A stretch of 64,000 bases of DNA from Acorus gramineus (GCA_030737835.1 JAUJYN010000012.1:3312208-3376207); one strand, 5' to 3'. Positions 36,029-47,357 are shown, numbered from the stretch's first letter. Numbers and translations are program-made. Notes: generated from the letters alone by a model not told the origin.

Positions 36029-38701
36029 GAAGTAGTAAGGCAAATCAAGCACATAGAGCAAAAAATAAGCCCAAACAACCCCAGATATCCCCCCAAAGAA
36101 AAACCCCCCAGAAAACTGTCCCGACCCCTCCGCCGTCTGAAGCCTATCCTTCACCTTCTCCCGTCCCGTCAGCGTCAGCCCGGGCGCCGTCAACGGCTCC
36201 CCTTCCTTAAACGACGCGATCCCGTACATCATCAAACAAACGCTCAGTATCACCACCAGCCCCGCCACCGCAAGTGACCCGGCGGATGTGGCGTATTCGG
36301 TGTTCCTGAGTGGGCCGGTTTTGACGAATGGGCAGGCCCACCTCGATGCCGTGGAGGAGTGGGCCGACGGCGGTGCGGTAGGCAGGGAGGTTGGAGAGGT
36401 ACCAGGCAATGAGGTTGGATCATCTGGTACGTCGGCTGCTTGAAAGAAAAGGGTGTTGTTACATTCCGTTTTTTTTTTTTTTTTTTTAAATACAGTCTTA
36501 TAATATAACGTGTTAGAAATCTAGTTCTTTACCTTGTTAATTTTTTTCACACACTTAGTAAAAATGAGTTCGTTCAAATTGAAATGATATAATATACACT
36601 TTTTTTTTTATTTATCAAAACATATATCTCGTTGGAAGGTAAAAATGATGGAGTATGACATTTTTCTAAAAACAAATAGCATTAATACATTCGTCTAGTT
36701 TGCATCCCGTTTTGCAATATTATATATTATGATAGAATGATATATATACTACACTATCATAATATATAAGGTTCCTATCATGATGTATTGACCAATTTTT
36801 TCTTCTCATTTTTATAAAGTGAAGATAATATAATATTGTATCTTATTATATATTTTATTTCATATAATAACATGTATATTTTTAAAAAAACAAAAGAAAA
36901 ACGTTGTGGGCTGCAAATGAGGTTCGATATGTCATTTTCCTAAAAAAGAAAAAGAAAAATGTTACATACAATCTATTTGACAATCTCATGACACATGTTT
37001 TTATTTTTTTTAAAATCATATATCTCATTTTTATAAAAGGTGATATATATATTCTAATGACTTGAATGATATGATTTATGAAAAATGTGAAAAAATTTCA
37101 ACAGAATATATATATCATTACAGTGAATGAAAAGACTGTATAACGAGATATATATGACTGCATTTGAGATTATAAAAAGGACCGAGTGTAACATAGCTAA
37201 AAAAGGGAAAAATGTTAAGTAGAGTCCATTTTACGTACAAAACACAAACCGCATATGTTTCCATTTTTTCTAAACACTTTTTACATCATTTAACGGGGTA
37301 TATACTTTTATAAAAGTGATATATATACTATAATAATAGAATGATATTAGAAATATAATTTTTTTTTATTGAGATATATATCTCGATACAGTGAGTGGAA
37401 GGGGCTGACAAGGTACATGAGACTCTTAAGATTGTAAAAGGGATGGAGTGTAATTGAGCTAAAAGTTAAAAATAAGATATCTTTATATGTAATACACGAC
37501 TAGTGTTTTATAAACCTGACCTGATCCTGCTAGTTGAACTTTTACCCGTCCCGAATTCAAGTTCGGTTTACCTTTAAAATCTAATAGTATATAAAAAGGT
37601 AAAAACTAATCAATCTTCTAGTAAATGTATTAAAATTAAATCATGAATCACGTGAAGTTAAAGCTTTAAAAGTTTTAAAATTTTCTAAAATATTCATATT
37701 TTTTTTATAAACTCGTTTATCCAATTTTAATAATTAACATGTTTATCATGTTATGATAATTTTATTGTTCAAATCTAGTTAATTGAATGGTTGAATAAGT
37801 GACTCTTAATCCATTCTAAAAGTCAGCCATTGAGCCACTAGTCCAAAACTTGCTTATCAAATTTTTAGTCATTCTCCGTCATGTTTAGTACAATTGCTCC
37901 AAATTTTATCCTATTATGCGTTTGGTTATGCTATTACATAACTTTTGTGTTTGCATGAAGCTGCTTCTACAATTGTGGAACTAAATAGTTTTACTATAAC
38001 AGCTTCCTATAGATAGATTTTAGGTAAATAGTGTTTAAAAACTGCCATTTTCAAAAGCTGAAGGAGATGAGCTTTCTGTAGAATCAGTTTTAAAATTCAG
38101 ATTGCTGCAAAATAACTTCTGCAGTCGCGCAACCAAAAACACCCTAAGTGATCAAATTCTACTGTCAGTATTGATATAGGGCCACTGATGTAATGTCCCT
38201 GAGATGCAATGTTGAAGCATGGCAAATGTAATGTCTCTGAGATGCCGTTTCTTTCAATATAGTTCTTGTTTTCAAGCATACACAGTTTCATTATGTTTTC
38301 CTCATTATAACATCTACATTATCAGGGATAGGATCTAGTCAGAGCTAGATCACATCACTTGTAGTCAGTATATATATCAAGTAAAAGACTGATCGTGATT
38401 AACATGATACAATTATCATAAGTAGATCTTTCATTGAAAATTGATCACGATCATGTCCTGCCTGGATCCTATCTCTTACTAAATGCATGGAAAGATCAAC
38501 ATGCAAGACACAAAAAGTGCATGAAAACACACTCACCTTCTCTGCTTGGATGGCTCTGATGGTGAAGACAGGCCTTCTGTTGGAGTGCAAGACCCTAAGT
38601 GGGGCTCCTGAGATGCCTCTTGGTGTGACAAGGCCTCTGCTGAGGGAAGAGGGGATGTTCCTCTTTAATTAGCTTGCCATTGGAGCTGTGGCTGTTGCCA
38701 T
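36023..38701 (-). pseudogene. psaL: psaL pseudogene (photosystem I subunit XI)
   Basis: PsaL is a nuclear-encoded, plastid-targeted membrane subunit of photosystem I that docks LHCII and, in cyanobacteria, joins trimers. Exon 1 (38701-38537) begins MATATAPMAS, then an in-frame TAA at codon 11 where PsaL has Q, and continues as a normal transit peptide ending FTIRAIQAEK. Exon 2 (36435-36023) reads PTYQMIQP, then lacks about 17-19 codons (the GDPFIG...TP stretch) before [21 protein letters not shown] second small deletion after GIEVGL removes the AHGFFLVG part and shifts frame. The rest is intact: [54 protein letters not shown], ending [10 protein letters not shown]. The intron and its splice sites survive, so it is a decayed duplicate gene rather than a retrocopy. 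A functional psaL must lie elsewhere. Confidence 0.88.
37915..38145. mobile_element. Possible small MITE in the psaL pseudogene intron
   Basis: The left end GCGTTTGGTTATGC and the complement of the right end (AGGGTGTTTTTGGTTGCGC) look like inverted repeats around AT-rich DNA with AACAGCTTCCTA / GAAGCTGCTTC motifs. No target duplication identified. The rest of the intron shows only AT-rich DNA with repeated ATATATCTCG words. Confidence 0.35.
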
Positions 38702-38920
38702 TTTTTTTTTTGCAAAATAAAAAAGAAACTGAATTTTGAGGCTCAATTATATAGTTTTGTTTTCATGTGTGGTTGTTGTGCCAAAAACAACACACTTACA
38801 AAATGGGTATGAAAATAAGTTATTTGTGTTGTAGGAGGGGCTTCAATGTGAGGTGATCAATTGTGAGGCTCTCATTGGATGGGTGGTGGATGCAACCCCA
38901 TCCTTATCTCATTTAATATC
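38702..38920 (-). promoter_or_regulatory. Relic psaL promoter with TATA, CCAAT and I-box motifs
   Basis: Read on the minus strand: an I-box GATAAGG (rc of 38902-38908), a CCAAT motif in ATCCAATGAGAGCC (about 38870-38883), and TATATAA (rc of 38747-38753) about 46 bp before the ATG. I-boxes are typical of light-regulated photosynthesis genes. That these remain beside a broken coding region suggests the duplicate once carried its own promoter. Confidence 0.5.
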
Positions 38921-38946
38921 TTATTTTTTGGTAGCTGGACTACATG

Positions 38947-39235
38947 TGCATGAGGGGCTGGACCGTATTGGTTTGGGTCTATTTTTTTAATTTAAGCCTA
39001 CTAGGTCTGTGTGACCAAAATTGCATTGGTCTCTCTCTCTCCATAATTTAATGGTCATGCATGAGGGGCTGGACCATATTAATTGGTTTAATTTAAGGTG
39101 CATGAGGGGCTGGACCACATTGGTTTGGGTCTAGTTGTTTAATTTAAGCCTTTTAGGTCTGTGTGACCAAAATTGCATTGGTCACTCTCTCTCTCTCTCT
39201 CTCTCCATAATTTAATGGTCATGCAACATATATTC
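38947..39235. repeat. About 150-bp tandem repeat upstream of psaL relic
   Basis: GTGCATGAGGGGCTGGACC, TTGGTTTGGGTCTA, GTCTGTGTGACCAAAATTGC and CCATAATTTAATGGTCATGC occur in two near-complete units (from about 38949 and 39099), with an extra partial unit near 39059. CT microsatellites of different length sit inside the units (about 39032 and 39185). Confidence 0.85.
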
Positions 39236-39529
39236 TTTATTTATTTTCTTGATGATGGCTCCATTCAAACGGTTGGAATTCAAGGAATTACTTTATGCTA
39301 ATTGTTGGGATTGAAAGCACTTCAAAGTGCTTTATAATGAAAACTTTTTCAATATTTTGAAACTTTTAAACAAGTCAATTTGTTTAGTTATCTTTAAAGC
39401 ACTTCATGGAATTTTTTTAAGAGCACCTAGAAACACTATACAGAATTAACATATTTCAGTGAGTTTATTTTGCTGGCTTGACAAGGGGATGAGTAGTGCG
39501 AAAAATGTAATTATGGGGATAAATGGGTG

Positions 39530-39745
39530 GGCGGATATCTTATTCCTGTTTGGTATAAAAAATAATTTGAACAATTTGGAAATGAAAATGAGAATATTTT
39601 GTTCTACTTAAAAGCTGTGATAGCATTTATCATCATATTTTGTTTCAATTTTGACAAATGTAAATATGAATAAAATTAATGGACTTTTTATCTCTTAAAA
39701 TTAAAACAATTTATCTTCAAAATTTTAACATTTGCCAAGTTAGCC
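39530..39745. repeat. Dispersed repeat family 3, copy 2
   Basis: Diverged copy of 23330-23610, sharing TTGGTATAAAAAATAAT, ATTTTGTTCTA and AATTTTGACAAATGTAAATA. AT-rich, no coding frame. Flanking DNA from 39745 to about 40850 has no supported gene. Confidence 0.5.
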
Positions 39746-40851
39746 CTATCTATCATTCACTATTTGTATTAAAAAAAAATCATCGTTCAAATATCATATC
39801 CTCATCACATCTCGGCTTCTTTGTGGCTTAGCTCATTTTCTCAATTGACATTTATTGATTCGGGCGTCTGAAAGGATCATACGTGTTCATTGTGATTTTT
39901 CCATATTTCGCAGCCAAAAAAAACTAAACCATTTTTACTCATATTGGAGTAAAAATGAGTCTATTTTTTTTTTCTTGGTTAACCTCAAGTTATCCCCTCC
40001 TTTGAATTGTACTTAAATTTTGTATTTTTTTTGAAGATTGGTGTCCCGTTAGGTTTGATTCTTTGACCTCTTTTCTGGAGAGGGGGTGTTAATCGATTTA
40101 ATGAAAGCCTAACATATCTACATTCTCTTTGAAACAAAAAAAACTCAATTTGTTATTTTTGTTTTAGTTTGGCAGGCAAGTGTGTTACTCATATTGGAAA
40201 TTCAAATTTAGAATTCTCTCAAATTTTAAAATTTTTTGAGCACACTCACTTTAATTTGGCACCTAATTTTGGAAAAATGTGCTATCAAACTAAAAAAGAA
40301 TAATAATAAAGAGACAAAAATGGATTAAAAGAACATAATACAGTGTTACATGGTAACGCTGTCTTTATAACAAAATATACATTCAGTACAATTACACAAG
40401 TTTATTGACGATTTGTTTATATGATAAAACCAAACCCAACTTTTGTTGTTCTCTCCTTGGCGCAGGCAAGAAGAAAAGTCGAATTGGATGCAGATTTGGT
40501 TGTCCATATAAAACAACAAAAACATAAATTTTGTGGAGTATGACACATTTAATATGAGAGCATTTTCATGTTTCTACGTGTACACACTTTCTGTCATGAT
40601 AATGTTTTATATATTGCGAAAATAATAGTTAGGCTGAGTAATTTTTTTCAGTAATACCAATAAAGGGAATTGCGTTTTCGGTTGTGCCCATTAATTCAAA
40701 AATCCAATATTCAAATTTAAACGTTACCATTTTCTATTTTCACGTACTCATACCCATACCAAATCAAAAGTTAAAAGCAATTTCCAAGCTTCAATCTCTA
40801 CTTCGGTTCCCATCCAAGATCTACAAGGTTGAATTTACGTATTTTTATAAA

Positions 40852-41234
40852 GGGAAAATTTCATATTACCCCATATAATCTTCCTGATATCCATATAACC
40901 TCCTGTAATATCAATATATCCAGATAACCCCCTATAAACACATCATAAATACAAATAATCCCATGTGGCTAAAAATTCTTTAACAAAGTTAAAATATTCT
41001 GAGCATTTTTTGTTATCTGAACAATGATTAACAGGGTTAAAAGAATACATATTTGTAATCATAATTTAGGTAACGGAATATGTTCAAAATATTCTAACTT
41101 TGTTAAAGAATTTTTAACTGCGAGGGGTTATTTGCATTTATGGTGTGTTTATAGGGTGTTATATAGATTTATTGAGATTACACGGGATTATATGGATATC
41201 GGTAATATTACAGGGGGTTATATGGATTTTTCCC
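40852..41234. mobile_element. Foldback MULE-type MITE, copy A (383 bp, 9-bp target duplication)
   Basis: The whole element is a near-palindrome: arms of about 180 bp, starting GGGAAAATTTCATATTACCC on the left and, inverted, GGGAAAAATCCATATAACCC from the right. The 9-mer TTTTATAAA flanks it on both sides (40843-40851 and 41235-41243), as expected for Mutator-like transposition. Inner arms share AAAAATTCTTTAACAAAGTT. No coding capacity. Copies B (51701) and C (52575) are in this window. Confidence 0.88.
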
Positions 41235-41332
41235 TTTTATAAAACAGAAAAGCCTACCCAATCCCCAAACCATCAAATAAACTGAGTTTGAAAGAATATA
41301 AACACAAAAAAACAAAAAAACAAAAATTAAAA

Positions 41333-41622
41333 AGAAGATTTTATTCCAATGCTCCCCTTCGGTAAACAAGAAGCCTGTGCCCCGAGTACAGCAAATTCAG
41401 GAGCCAAAACATTCAACATAATTATGACATTCTTCTCCTTCTTCTTGTACTTCTACTTCTGTACATTGTAGAAGGACAAAGCACTTTTTATTTGTTTCAG
41501 GGGTACTTTGGCTTGCCTTCCTTGGTTTTCATGTTGTTGTAACAAGGGCATTCCTCCTTGTGACCATAGGTCCCTGAAGGCACGCAGTGGCACCTGACGC
41601 AGCAGTAATTGCAGAAGAATTT
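41333..41622 (-). pseudogene. 3' fragment of a GASA gene
   Basis: A partial copy of the last exon and 3' untranslated region of the GASA gene at 44249-45809. It reads [41 protein letters not shown] and stop (41497-41499). The break point is inside the codons for KFF (about 41622), where similarity stops abruptly. The twelfth conserved cysteine is replaced (KCP to KYP) and D is N in YNDMK. With no start, signal peptide or first cysteines it cannot make a GASA peptide. Confidence 0.85.
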
Positions 41623-42103
41623 TTATAAAGGCGCCTAATATAAAACTGAGTAATTCTAAAAGATAATTGTCATATTTTAAAGCAATATATCAAATTTCAT
41701 ATTAAAGATTCAAAAAAAAAAAAAATTTAAACGTAAATCTAATAAGCAATGCATACATTTAAATTTGACCTTAAGGAGTTTTCATATTCTAAAAATGTTG
41801 AATGATTTATCATTACCAATCCAACAATCTCAATGAATAAATCAGATACCTAGTGCTTTGTATTTAAGGTGCTTATTCATATCTTGAATTTTCTTTATAT
41901 GTTAGTGTATCAACGAATCATTTATTTACTTTATTCGGTGTTGAATTGTTGGGTATTGGTGATATTGGGAGGGTCTCACACTTCTTTCCATCATCTTCAT
42001 CATCAGTTTATTTGTGCAGTGGTTAATAAAATAAATGGAGAGCTTGTATGGATTTTTATTGTGATTAAGAGATTTTATAGAGTTTTCATCTTCATAAAGG
42101 GGG

Positions 42104-42256
42104 GAGCATGATCACGTATGGACCGTTCGATTGCGCAATCTCGTGATGTTTTGTTTTTCGGGAGACTTGTATCGCTAAAAGTCTCCTGAAAATTGAACCG
42201 TTTGATCATGAGATTGCGTGATCGGACAGTCCATATGTAATGTCGCATGATGCTCT
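42104..42256. mobile_element. Small foldback element 1
   Basis: Left arm GTATGGACCGTTCGATTGCG then CAATCTCGTGAT; right arm, inverted, is nearly the same (ATATGGACTGTCCGATCACG, CAATCTCATGAT). The loop holds GGGAGACTTG / AAGTCTCCTG. Related to the element at 42545-42740. Together with the AT run they form a repeat cluster. Confidence 0.7.
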
Positions 42257-42277
42257 CCTCACAGTGCACCCCAATCA

Positions 42278-42280
<3 letters not shown>

Positions 42281-42341
<61 letters not shown>
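42281..42341. repeat. AT/TA microsatellite (about 60 bp)
   Basis: Uninterrupted TA dinucleotides lie between two foldback elements. They are likely length-variable and a possible assembly weak point. Confidence 0.95.
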
Positions 42342-42342
<1 letters not shown>

Positions 42343-42344
42343 AA

Positions 42345-42538
42345 ATGATAATATATGGTCCATGCGAATCACGTATATACACCCCTTATTTAGGTGTATG
42401 CGTCGATAAAGAAAGCATATAGCCTAGTGAGGTATATGTTTCAATGAACTGATGTGCTTTATTTATCAAAGTACATACCTCGATAATGAATGTGTATATG
42501 CAGTTCGCACGGACCGCACAATCTGCACCATATATATA
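42345..42538. mobile_element. Small foldback element 2
   Basis: Left arm ATGGTCCATGCGAATCACGT, ATATACACC; right arm inverted: GGTGCAGATTGTGCGGTCCG, TGCGAACTGCATATACAC. The centre has GATAAAG ... CTTTATTTATC, also inverted. No coding capacity. Confidence 0.5.
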
Positions 42539-42544
42539 TGAAAG

Positions 42545-42740
42545 TGATTAGATGCGGATTGGCCGATTGCGCAATCTCGCGATCAAACGGTCCAATTTTT
42601 ATGAGACTCTTAGCGGTAAGAGTCTTTTGTCCGTGTAGGATCGTGTATGGACCATTCAATTGTGCATTCTCACGACCCGTTTGATCATGAGATTGCACGA
42701 TCAGATGGTTCATATGTAATGCCGCACATGCTCCTCTGTC
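42545..42740. mobile_element. Small foldback element 3, related to element 1
   Basis: Contains ATTGCGCAATCTCGCGATCA and CGTTTGATCATGAGATTGCA in inverse order, and the same GTAATG(C/T)CGCA(C/T)ATG end as element 1. The loop has GAGACTCTTAGCGGTAAGAG, itself a short palindrome-like segment. Confidence 0.6.
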
Positions 42741-42839
42741 CCCGCACATGTATCATCCAGACATACCGCGGTCATGACTAAGTTTGTCAATCGAATAGAT
42801 ACAAATCATATACCTTAATATCCATGACATCCCCGCCAC

Positions 42840-43209
42840 CGTTTCCACCTCTTCCATCCCACCTTTTGGTCCTTCCCCTGTGCTTGACCCTTCCCCCTCA
42901 CCTAAACCCCCTAATCCGCCGGACCCTCCAAATCTTCTGATCCCCTGGCCACCTCTTCTAACCCATCTCAACCCTCCCCCAGTTCTTTCTCCAGCTGCTC
43001 CTCCTCCCTCCTCTGCTCCTCCTAGACCTAATGGTTTTTCTCCTTCTTCCTCTAATGACATACTCCCAACCCCCTCTCAAACTATTGGTTCTTTCTCGGC
43101 TCCTTTGGGCCAGATGAAGCCTACCGAGCCAACCGAAGGGAATGGTCCCATCTCAAGGACTCGAAGCTTCAAGCAAGCCCTAATCAATGCATCAGTGTCT
43201 CTCTCCTAG
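42840..43209 (+). other. Proline-rich open frame, identity unknown
   Basis: A plus-strand frame contains PSPSPKPPNPPDPP and PPPVLSPAAPPPSSAPPRPN, then GPISRTRSFKQALINASV and a stop at 43207-43209. An RSFKQAL-like ending after a proline-rich start recalls the beginning of ORF1 in plant LINEs, but nothing downstream confirms this. No start context, intron or homologue is evident. It could also be chance coding in a CCT-rich tract. Confidence 0.25.
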
Positions 43210-43399
43210 TCAAAATGGACTACTCCATCCTCCTCTACTTCTTCTACAAGGTTGGGGAAGATTTTCACCATCAAACCTTTATTGGATAATCAGTCCAAAA
43301 GATTGTAATGACTCGATGGGGGATGTTGGAGCTTGATTAGGTCAGTGTTTTTATAGGTCATTGTAATTTTATGTAAAATTTACCTCAATAGCAATATTT

Positions 43400-43695
43400 A
43401 TTATCAAAGCCTTGGTTAACTAGCGACATGTTATTTTGTGATATATAATTATTCCAGTGCAGATAAGGAATGATTTTTTTTTTCGTTGTGTTTTTACTTA
43501 TTCTCAATGGAAAATATAATAATGAAATTTTTATTGTTTGCTTGACCATAGATGTACTAGATAAAATATAAATAAGAAGTGGATAAAGATTTATAAAAGA
43601 TGAAAAAAATGATTTAAAATGTGCACTCATTTTTTTTTCTTCAAACAAACAGGTTATCCACTCCTGTTTCTCTTATTCCTCCATCCAAACAGGGC
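43400..43695. mobile_element. MITE family 1, copy 4 (diverged)
   Basis: Shares with the copies at 15135, 24005 and 47358 the sequence of motifs TTTTTACTTATTCTCAATGG, TTTTTATTGTTTG, TTGACCATAG and GTGGATAAAGATTTATAAAA. More diverged than the others; ends not defined. Confidence 0.45.
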
Positions 43696-44248
43696 AAAAG
43701 GATTGCTGGTATAATAGATTTTAGATAGGCAAATTATGATTAGACACGACAAAAAGTTTGCCCAACAATCACTAAAAGCTACGTTTGGATGTGAGATTGA
43801 TAAGCTGAGATTCTTAAAATCTTGAGTTTAAAACTCAACTTTTGAAACCATTATTTTGTTAGCTTTTTAATCGCTATATTTTTTTAACCAGAAAAAATAA
43901 GATGATAGTTTGAAAAGCTAAACGCTGAAAAATGTGTTTAGATCCGCGTTTAAAAATATTTAACTTTTCAAACGCAGATTTACCCAAATGCAGATCCAAA
44001 TAGGGACAAAAACATCAAAACTGAAATTGCTTGCAAGCACATAGATACGAAAACATTAATTAAAGAAGATTTTATTCCATGCTCCCTGATAAACAAGAAG
44101 CCCACCCAGATGCCCAAATCTTTATTTTAAGATTCCCCAAGTACAACATATTCAGGAGCCAAAATAGTCAACCTAAGAAATTAAGACATTCTTCTTCTTC
44201 TTGTACTTCTACTGCTGTTGTAGAAAAACAAAGCACTTTTTATTTTAT

Positions 44249-45809
44249 TCAGGGGCACTTTGGCTTGCCTTCCTTGGTTTTCATGTCGTTGTAACAAGGG
44301 CATTCCTCCTTGTGGCCATAGGTCCCAGAAGGCACACAGTGGCACCTCACACAGCAGTAGTTGCAGAAGAATTTGCATGGCTTCTTGTGCGACGTCGCCG
44401 AGCATCTGTAATCACATTTGCTCGAGCACTCTGCACAAAAAAAATTAAATGAGATTGAAAGGGAGATGCGAGGACATTTAAAAAAAGCAAAGCAAAAAAA
44501 GGAAGACTGGTGATAAGCCTGCCAATCGCCATATCCAAACTAGATATCTGGAAAAAATATATGTATCCGATATCTGACGGATATTAAAAGTAAATTTCCG
44601 TATCCGATCTGAAAAATCCGGATTCAGATTAAGATAATTATCAAAATATCTGAAAATTTTTAGGGTGTCATTATATAGTGATATAAAGAGTATATGTGAA
44701 TGTTTTTTTTCTTTCAAATTTTACATATTTTGTATTTCTATTAATTATTAATTGATATACTTATTTGTATCATCTCATAATAATGTGACAATTCAATTCT
44801 GTTTATTCCGATATTTGAAACAACTTGGTCATTTTTCTGGATTAATAAATGGTTATTTCATTCATTCTCGAATATTAAAAATCATGGGCTCAAACAATGA
44901 TGCTTATATGTTAAGCAGATCATGATCTTGAGAAAATAAATTTGGTTTTTCAGTTTACAAAACAATATAAAATGTAAATGCATGAAATTGATAAGTATTT
45001 ATCAGAAAATAAAGTAAATAATAAAAATTTGTTTTACCTTCTGGAGTGACAGGACCTTCTCCACCAAGCTGCAATGTTTTATCAGCACAAGCAACATGAA
45101 AAATTCAGTATTACTGAGATATTTATTTAATTGATTACTTTAGTATATCCAATTTTTAAAAGATAACAAACATACCGGCCAGAAGACCACCTCCCCATCA
45201 TTAGTTTTTTCAGCCTGAAAACAATTAAATACATGTATATCTAAGTTATAATCCAATGGAAATGTATATTATATATAAATTTGGGTAAAATATCAACATT
45301 TAGTGAGATGAATATTTCAAATGATCAAAATTTTTGGAGTCTAGGTGGAGTCCTAGACAAACCCCTAAATTGAGTCCCCATATATTCATCATACAAAAAA
45401 ATTGTTGAGTATTCATTCAATTTTTCTAATGAGTACCTATACAAATAAATTGAGATTTGGAAAACCCCTAGGCCTAAGATAAAGGACCCACCTCAAAAAT
45501 TTATTCAACCCTAGTATCTTTAGAATATATAAATGAAATGCAGCATCAATGCAAAGGCCAGAAATTTATGGATTGAAAGTCACTTTTTAATTATATGGTT
45601 TTTGTTTTTCAAAAAAAGCCATATCATCAGAACCATAAAAAAACATATATGTTATGGAAGTTAACACATTGAAAAAAAAATGACAAAGGATAAAAAAAAA
45701 TAACCAAAGAGAATCACAACAGGGAGACTCAGAGAGATCTTACTTGAGAGAGATCCAAAACAAACATCAATCCAACAAAGAGAAGGATAGCAAAGAAAAA
45801 TCTAGCCAT
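44249..45809 (-). CDS. Gibberellin-regulated GASA/snakin cysteine-rich peptide
   Basis: A secreted small peptide of the GASA (snakin) family, known for roles in hormone-regulated growth and antimicrobial defence. Four exons: 45809-45744, 45214-45176, 45068-45038, 44430-44249, all GT-AG and in phase, giving 105 residues. Signal peptide is MARFFFAILLFVGLMFVLDL. A short variable linker (AEKTNDGEVVFWP, LGGEGPVTPE) is followed by the C-terminal GASA domain of about 60 residues with all twelve cysteines: [50 protein letters not shown] and KCP at the end. No damage seen. A TATATA motif (minus strand of 45911-45916) lies about 100 bp upstream of the ATG. A truncated copy of its last exon is at 41333-41622. 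Confidence 0.95.
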
Positions 45810-45904
45810 GTCTCACTTCTTTTTTTTCTCTTCTTTTCTATCAGTCTTTCACTAAAAATAAAATGCCAATGACTCAATCTTTGGATACAAGGCTTTTCAA
45901 ATGT

Positions 45905-45920
45905 CAAAAATATATAGGCA
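45905..45920 (-). promoter_or_regulatory. TATA box of the GASA gene
   Basis: CCTATATATTTTT on the minus strand, about 100 bp before the ATG. Its spacing implies a leader of about 70 bases. Inferred from motif and position only. Confidence 0.5.
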
Positions 45921-46174
45921 AAGAGGATCTAGATACAGCTAATGAATGTTAGATATTTTTCCTAGTATGAGATGCTAATATAATGCTTGGATATAGAATG
46001 TAATTAAAATGGGTCGCCTATTATAGAAACTATTTATTGCATGGATTTCATGTAGAGGGTGACATGTTATTGGAAATATGAAATCAATGTTTGTCCTTCA
46101 ATAAAATTCAAATCAAATTTTTTTTGTGCAATAATAATCACAAATGTTTGGTGTAGGTGAATATGATATATATG

Positions 46175-46538
46175 AACCTGATTTTATCATTATCCATATT
46201 AATTCAGTATATATAATGATTCAAGTAATAAGTTTAATTAATTATATAATATTGTATTTAAAAGCTGAAATTGATAGATATGATACTAAGGAATATCTCC
46301 ATTAGTAGAGAAGGGTTTAAATATTGGAAATTATACATATTTATTGCATTTTCTAACCTGATTTTATCATTATCCATATTAATTCAGTATATATAATGAT
46401 TCAAGTAATAAGTTTAATTAATTATATAATATTGTATTTAAAAGCTGAAATTGATAGATATGATACTAAGGAATATCTCCATTAGTAGAGAAGGGTTTAA
46501 ATATTGGAAATTATACATATTTATTGCATTTTCTAACC
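46175..46538. repeat. Perfect 180-bp tandem duplication
   Basis: Unit 46175-46354 is followed directly by an identical unit 46355-46534, with AACC of a third at 46535-46538. I found no difference between the units. The unit is AT-rich and contains TTAATTAATTATATAATATT. Being identical, it is either very recent or an assembly artefact. It lies about 370 bp upstream of the GASA start codon, in the promoter-side flank. Confidence 0.95.
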
Positions 46539-46964
46539 ATGAATATGACCCCTTTTTTCCCTTTATATTTTTTTTTGTAAGGGAAGGGCCAGAAATAATT
46601 CAAAAAAATCAAAATTCAATAAAACACTGTAACTTTAAGGGGGTAAAGTAAGATTCGTAACCTATATTTTATGAGTTTCAACAACATGATTAAAATAAAA
46701 TCTTACTATATGTGCACAAGAATGAAATTATTTATTCCTACTACATATAGACAATGGTTAGCTGAATCATATGAGACTAATTTGATATATTTACATGATG
46801 ACATCTACAAGATATTGAGTTTGTGGAGGCTAATCTGACAAGTGATTCTCATCTATAATGTCTCAAGCTATGGAGATGATGCTGGGGGCAATCAGTGATG
46901 ATCTCATGATCATGATCCAAAGAGAAATATGTAATTAAGATGTTCGTGTGGTGCTTGCAAGTCC

Positions 46965-47185
46965 GGATCTAGTTAGGTCTGATACATCAATACCATCAGT
47001 ATTGAATTGTACAACTTATGAATCGAACTACACAAAATATGAATCAAAACTGTATAGAGAGGACATTGTACGCAACAATTGACCGTGCAGTTCAATTCAT
47101 AGGCTGTGTAGTTTGATTAATAGAATATGCAGTTCGATACTGATGATATTGATTGTAACCAATCTTGACAGGATCTGGTTCCGGT
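46965..47185. repeat. Inverted-repeat family 4, copy 1
   Basis: Contains ATCAATACCATCAGTATTGA near 47000 and, inverted, ATCGAACTGCATATTC and AATATCATCAGTATCGAACT text near 47110-47155; GATCTAGTTAGG and CAGGATCTGG lie at the ends. Related to 51163-51460. Family unknown. Confidence 0.45.
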
Positions 47186-47357
47186 GCTTCTTGATTCACC
47201 TTTGATGGGTCAAATCAATGGTCACAACCTCTCTCAATGAGAATTCAAGGAAACTTATAACATGTTAGAATCAGTTGCAATTCGACCATGTGACAGATTC
47301 ATAGAGTGGCACGTGGAATGGGCTAGAATTGTTCCTCTCGAACAAAGTAAAATCCGT

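Noticed and set aside
35894-36277. Plus-strand frame of 127 codons with a long Ser-Leu run
   Set aside because: It reads the CT microsatellite and the antisense of the psaL second exon.
42285-42422. Frame with a long Tyr-Ile run
   Set aside because: Translation of the TA microsatellite.
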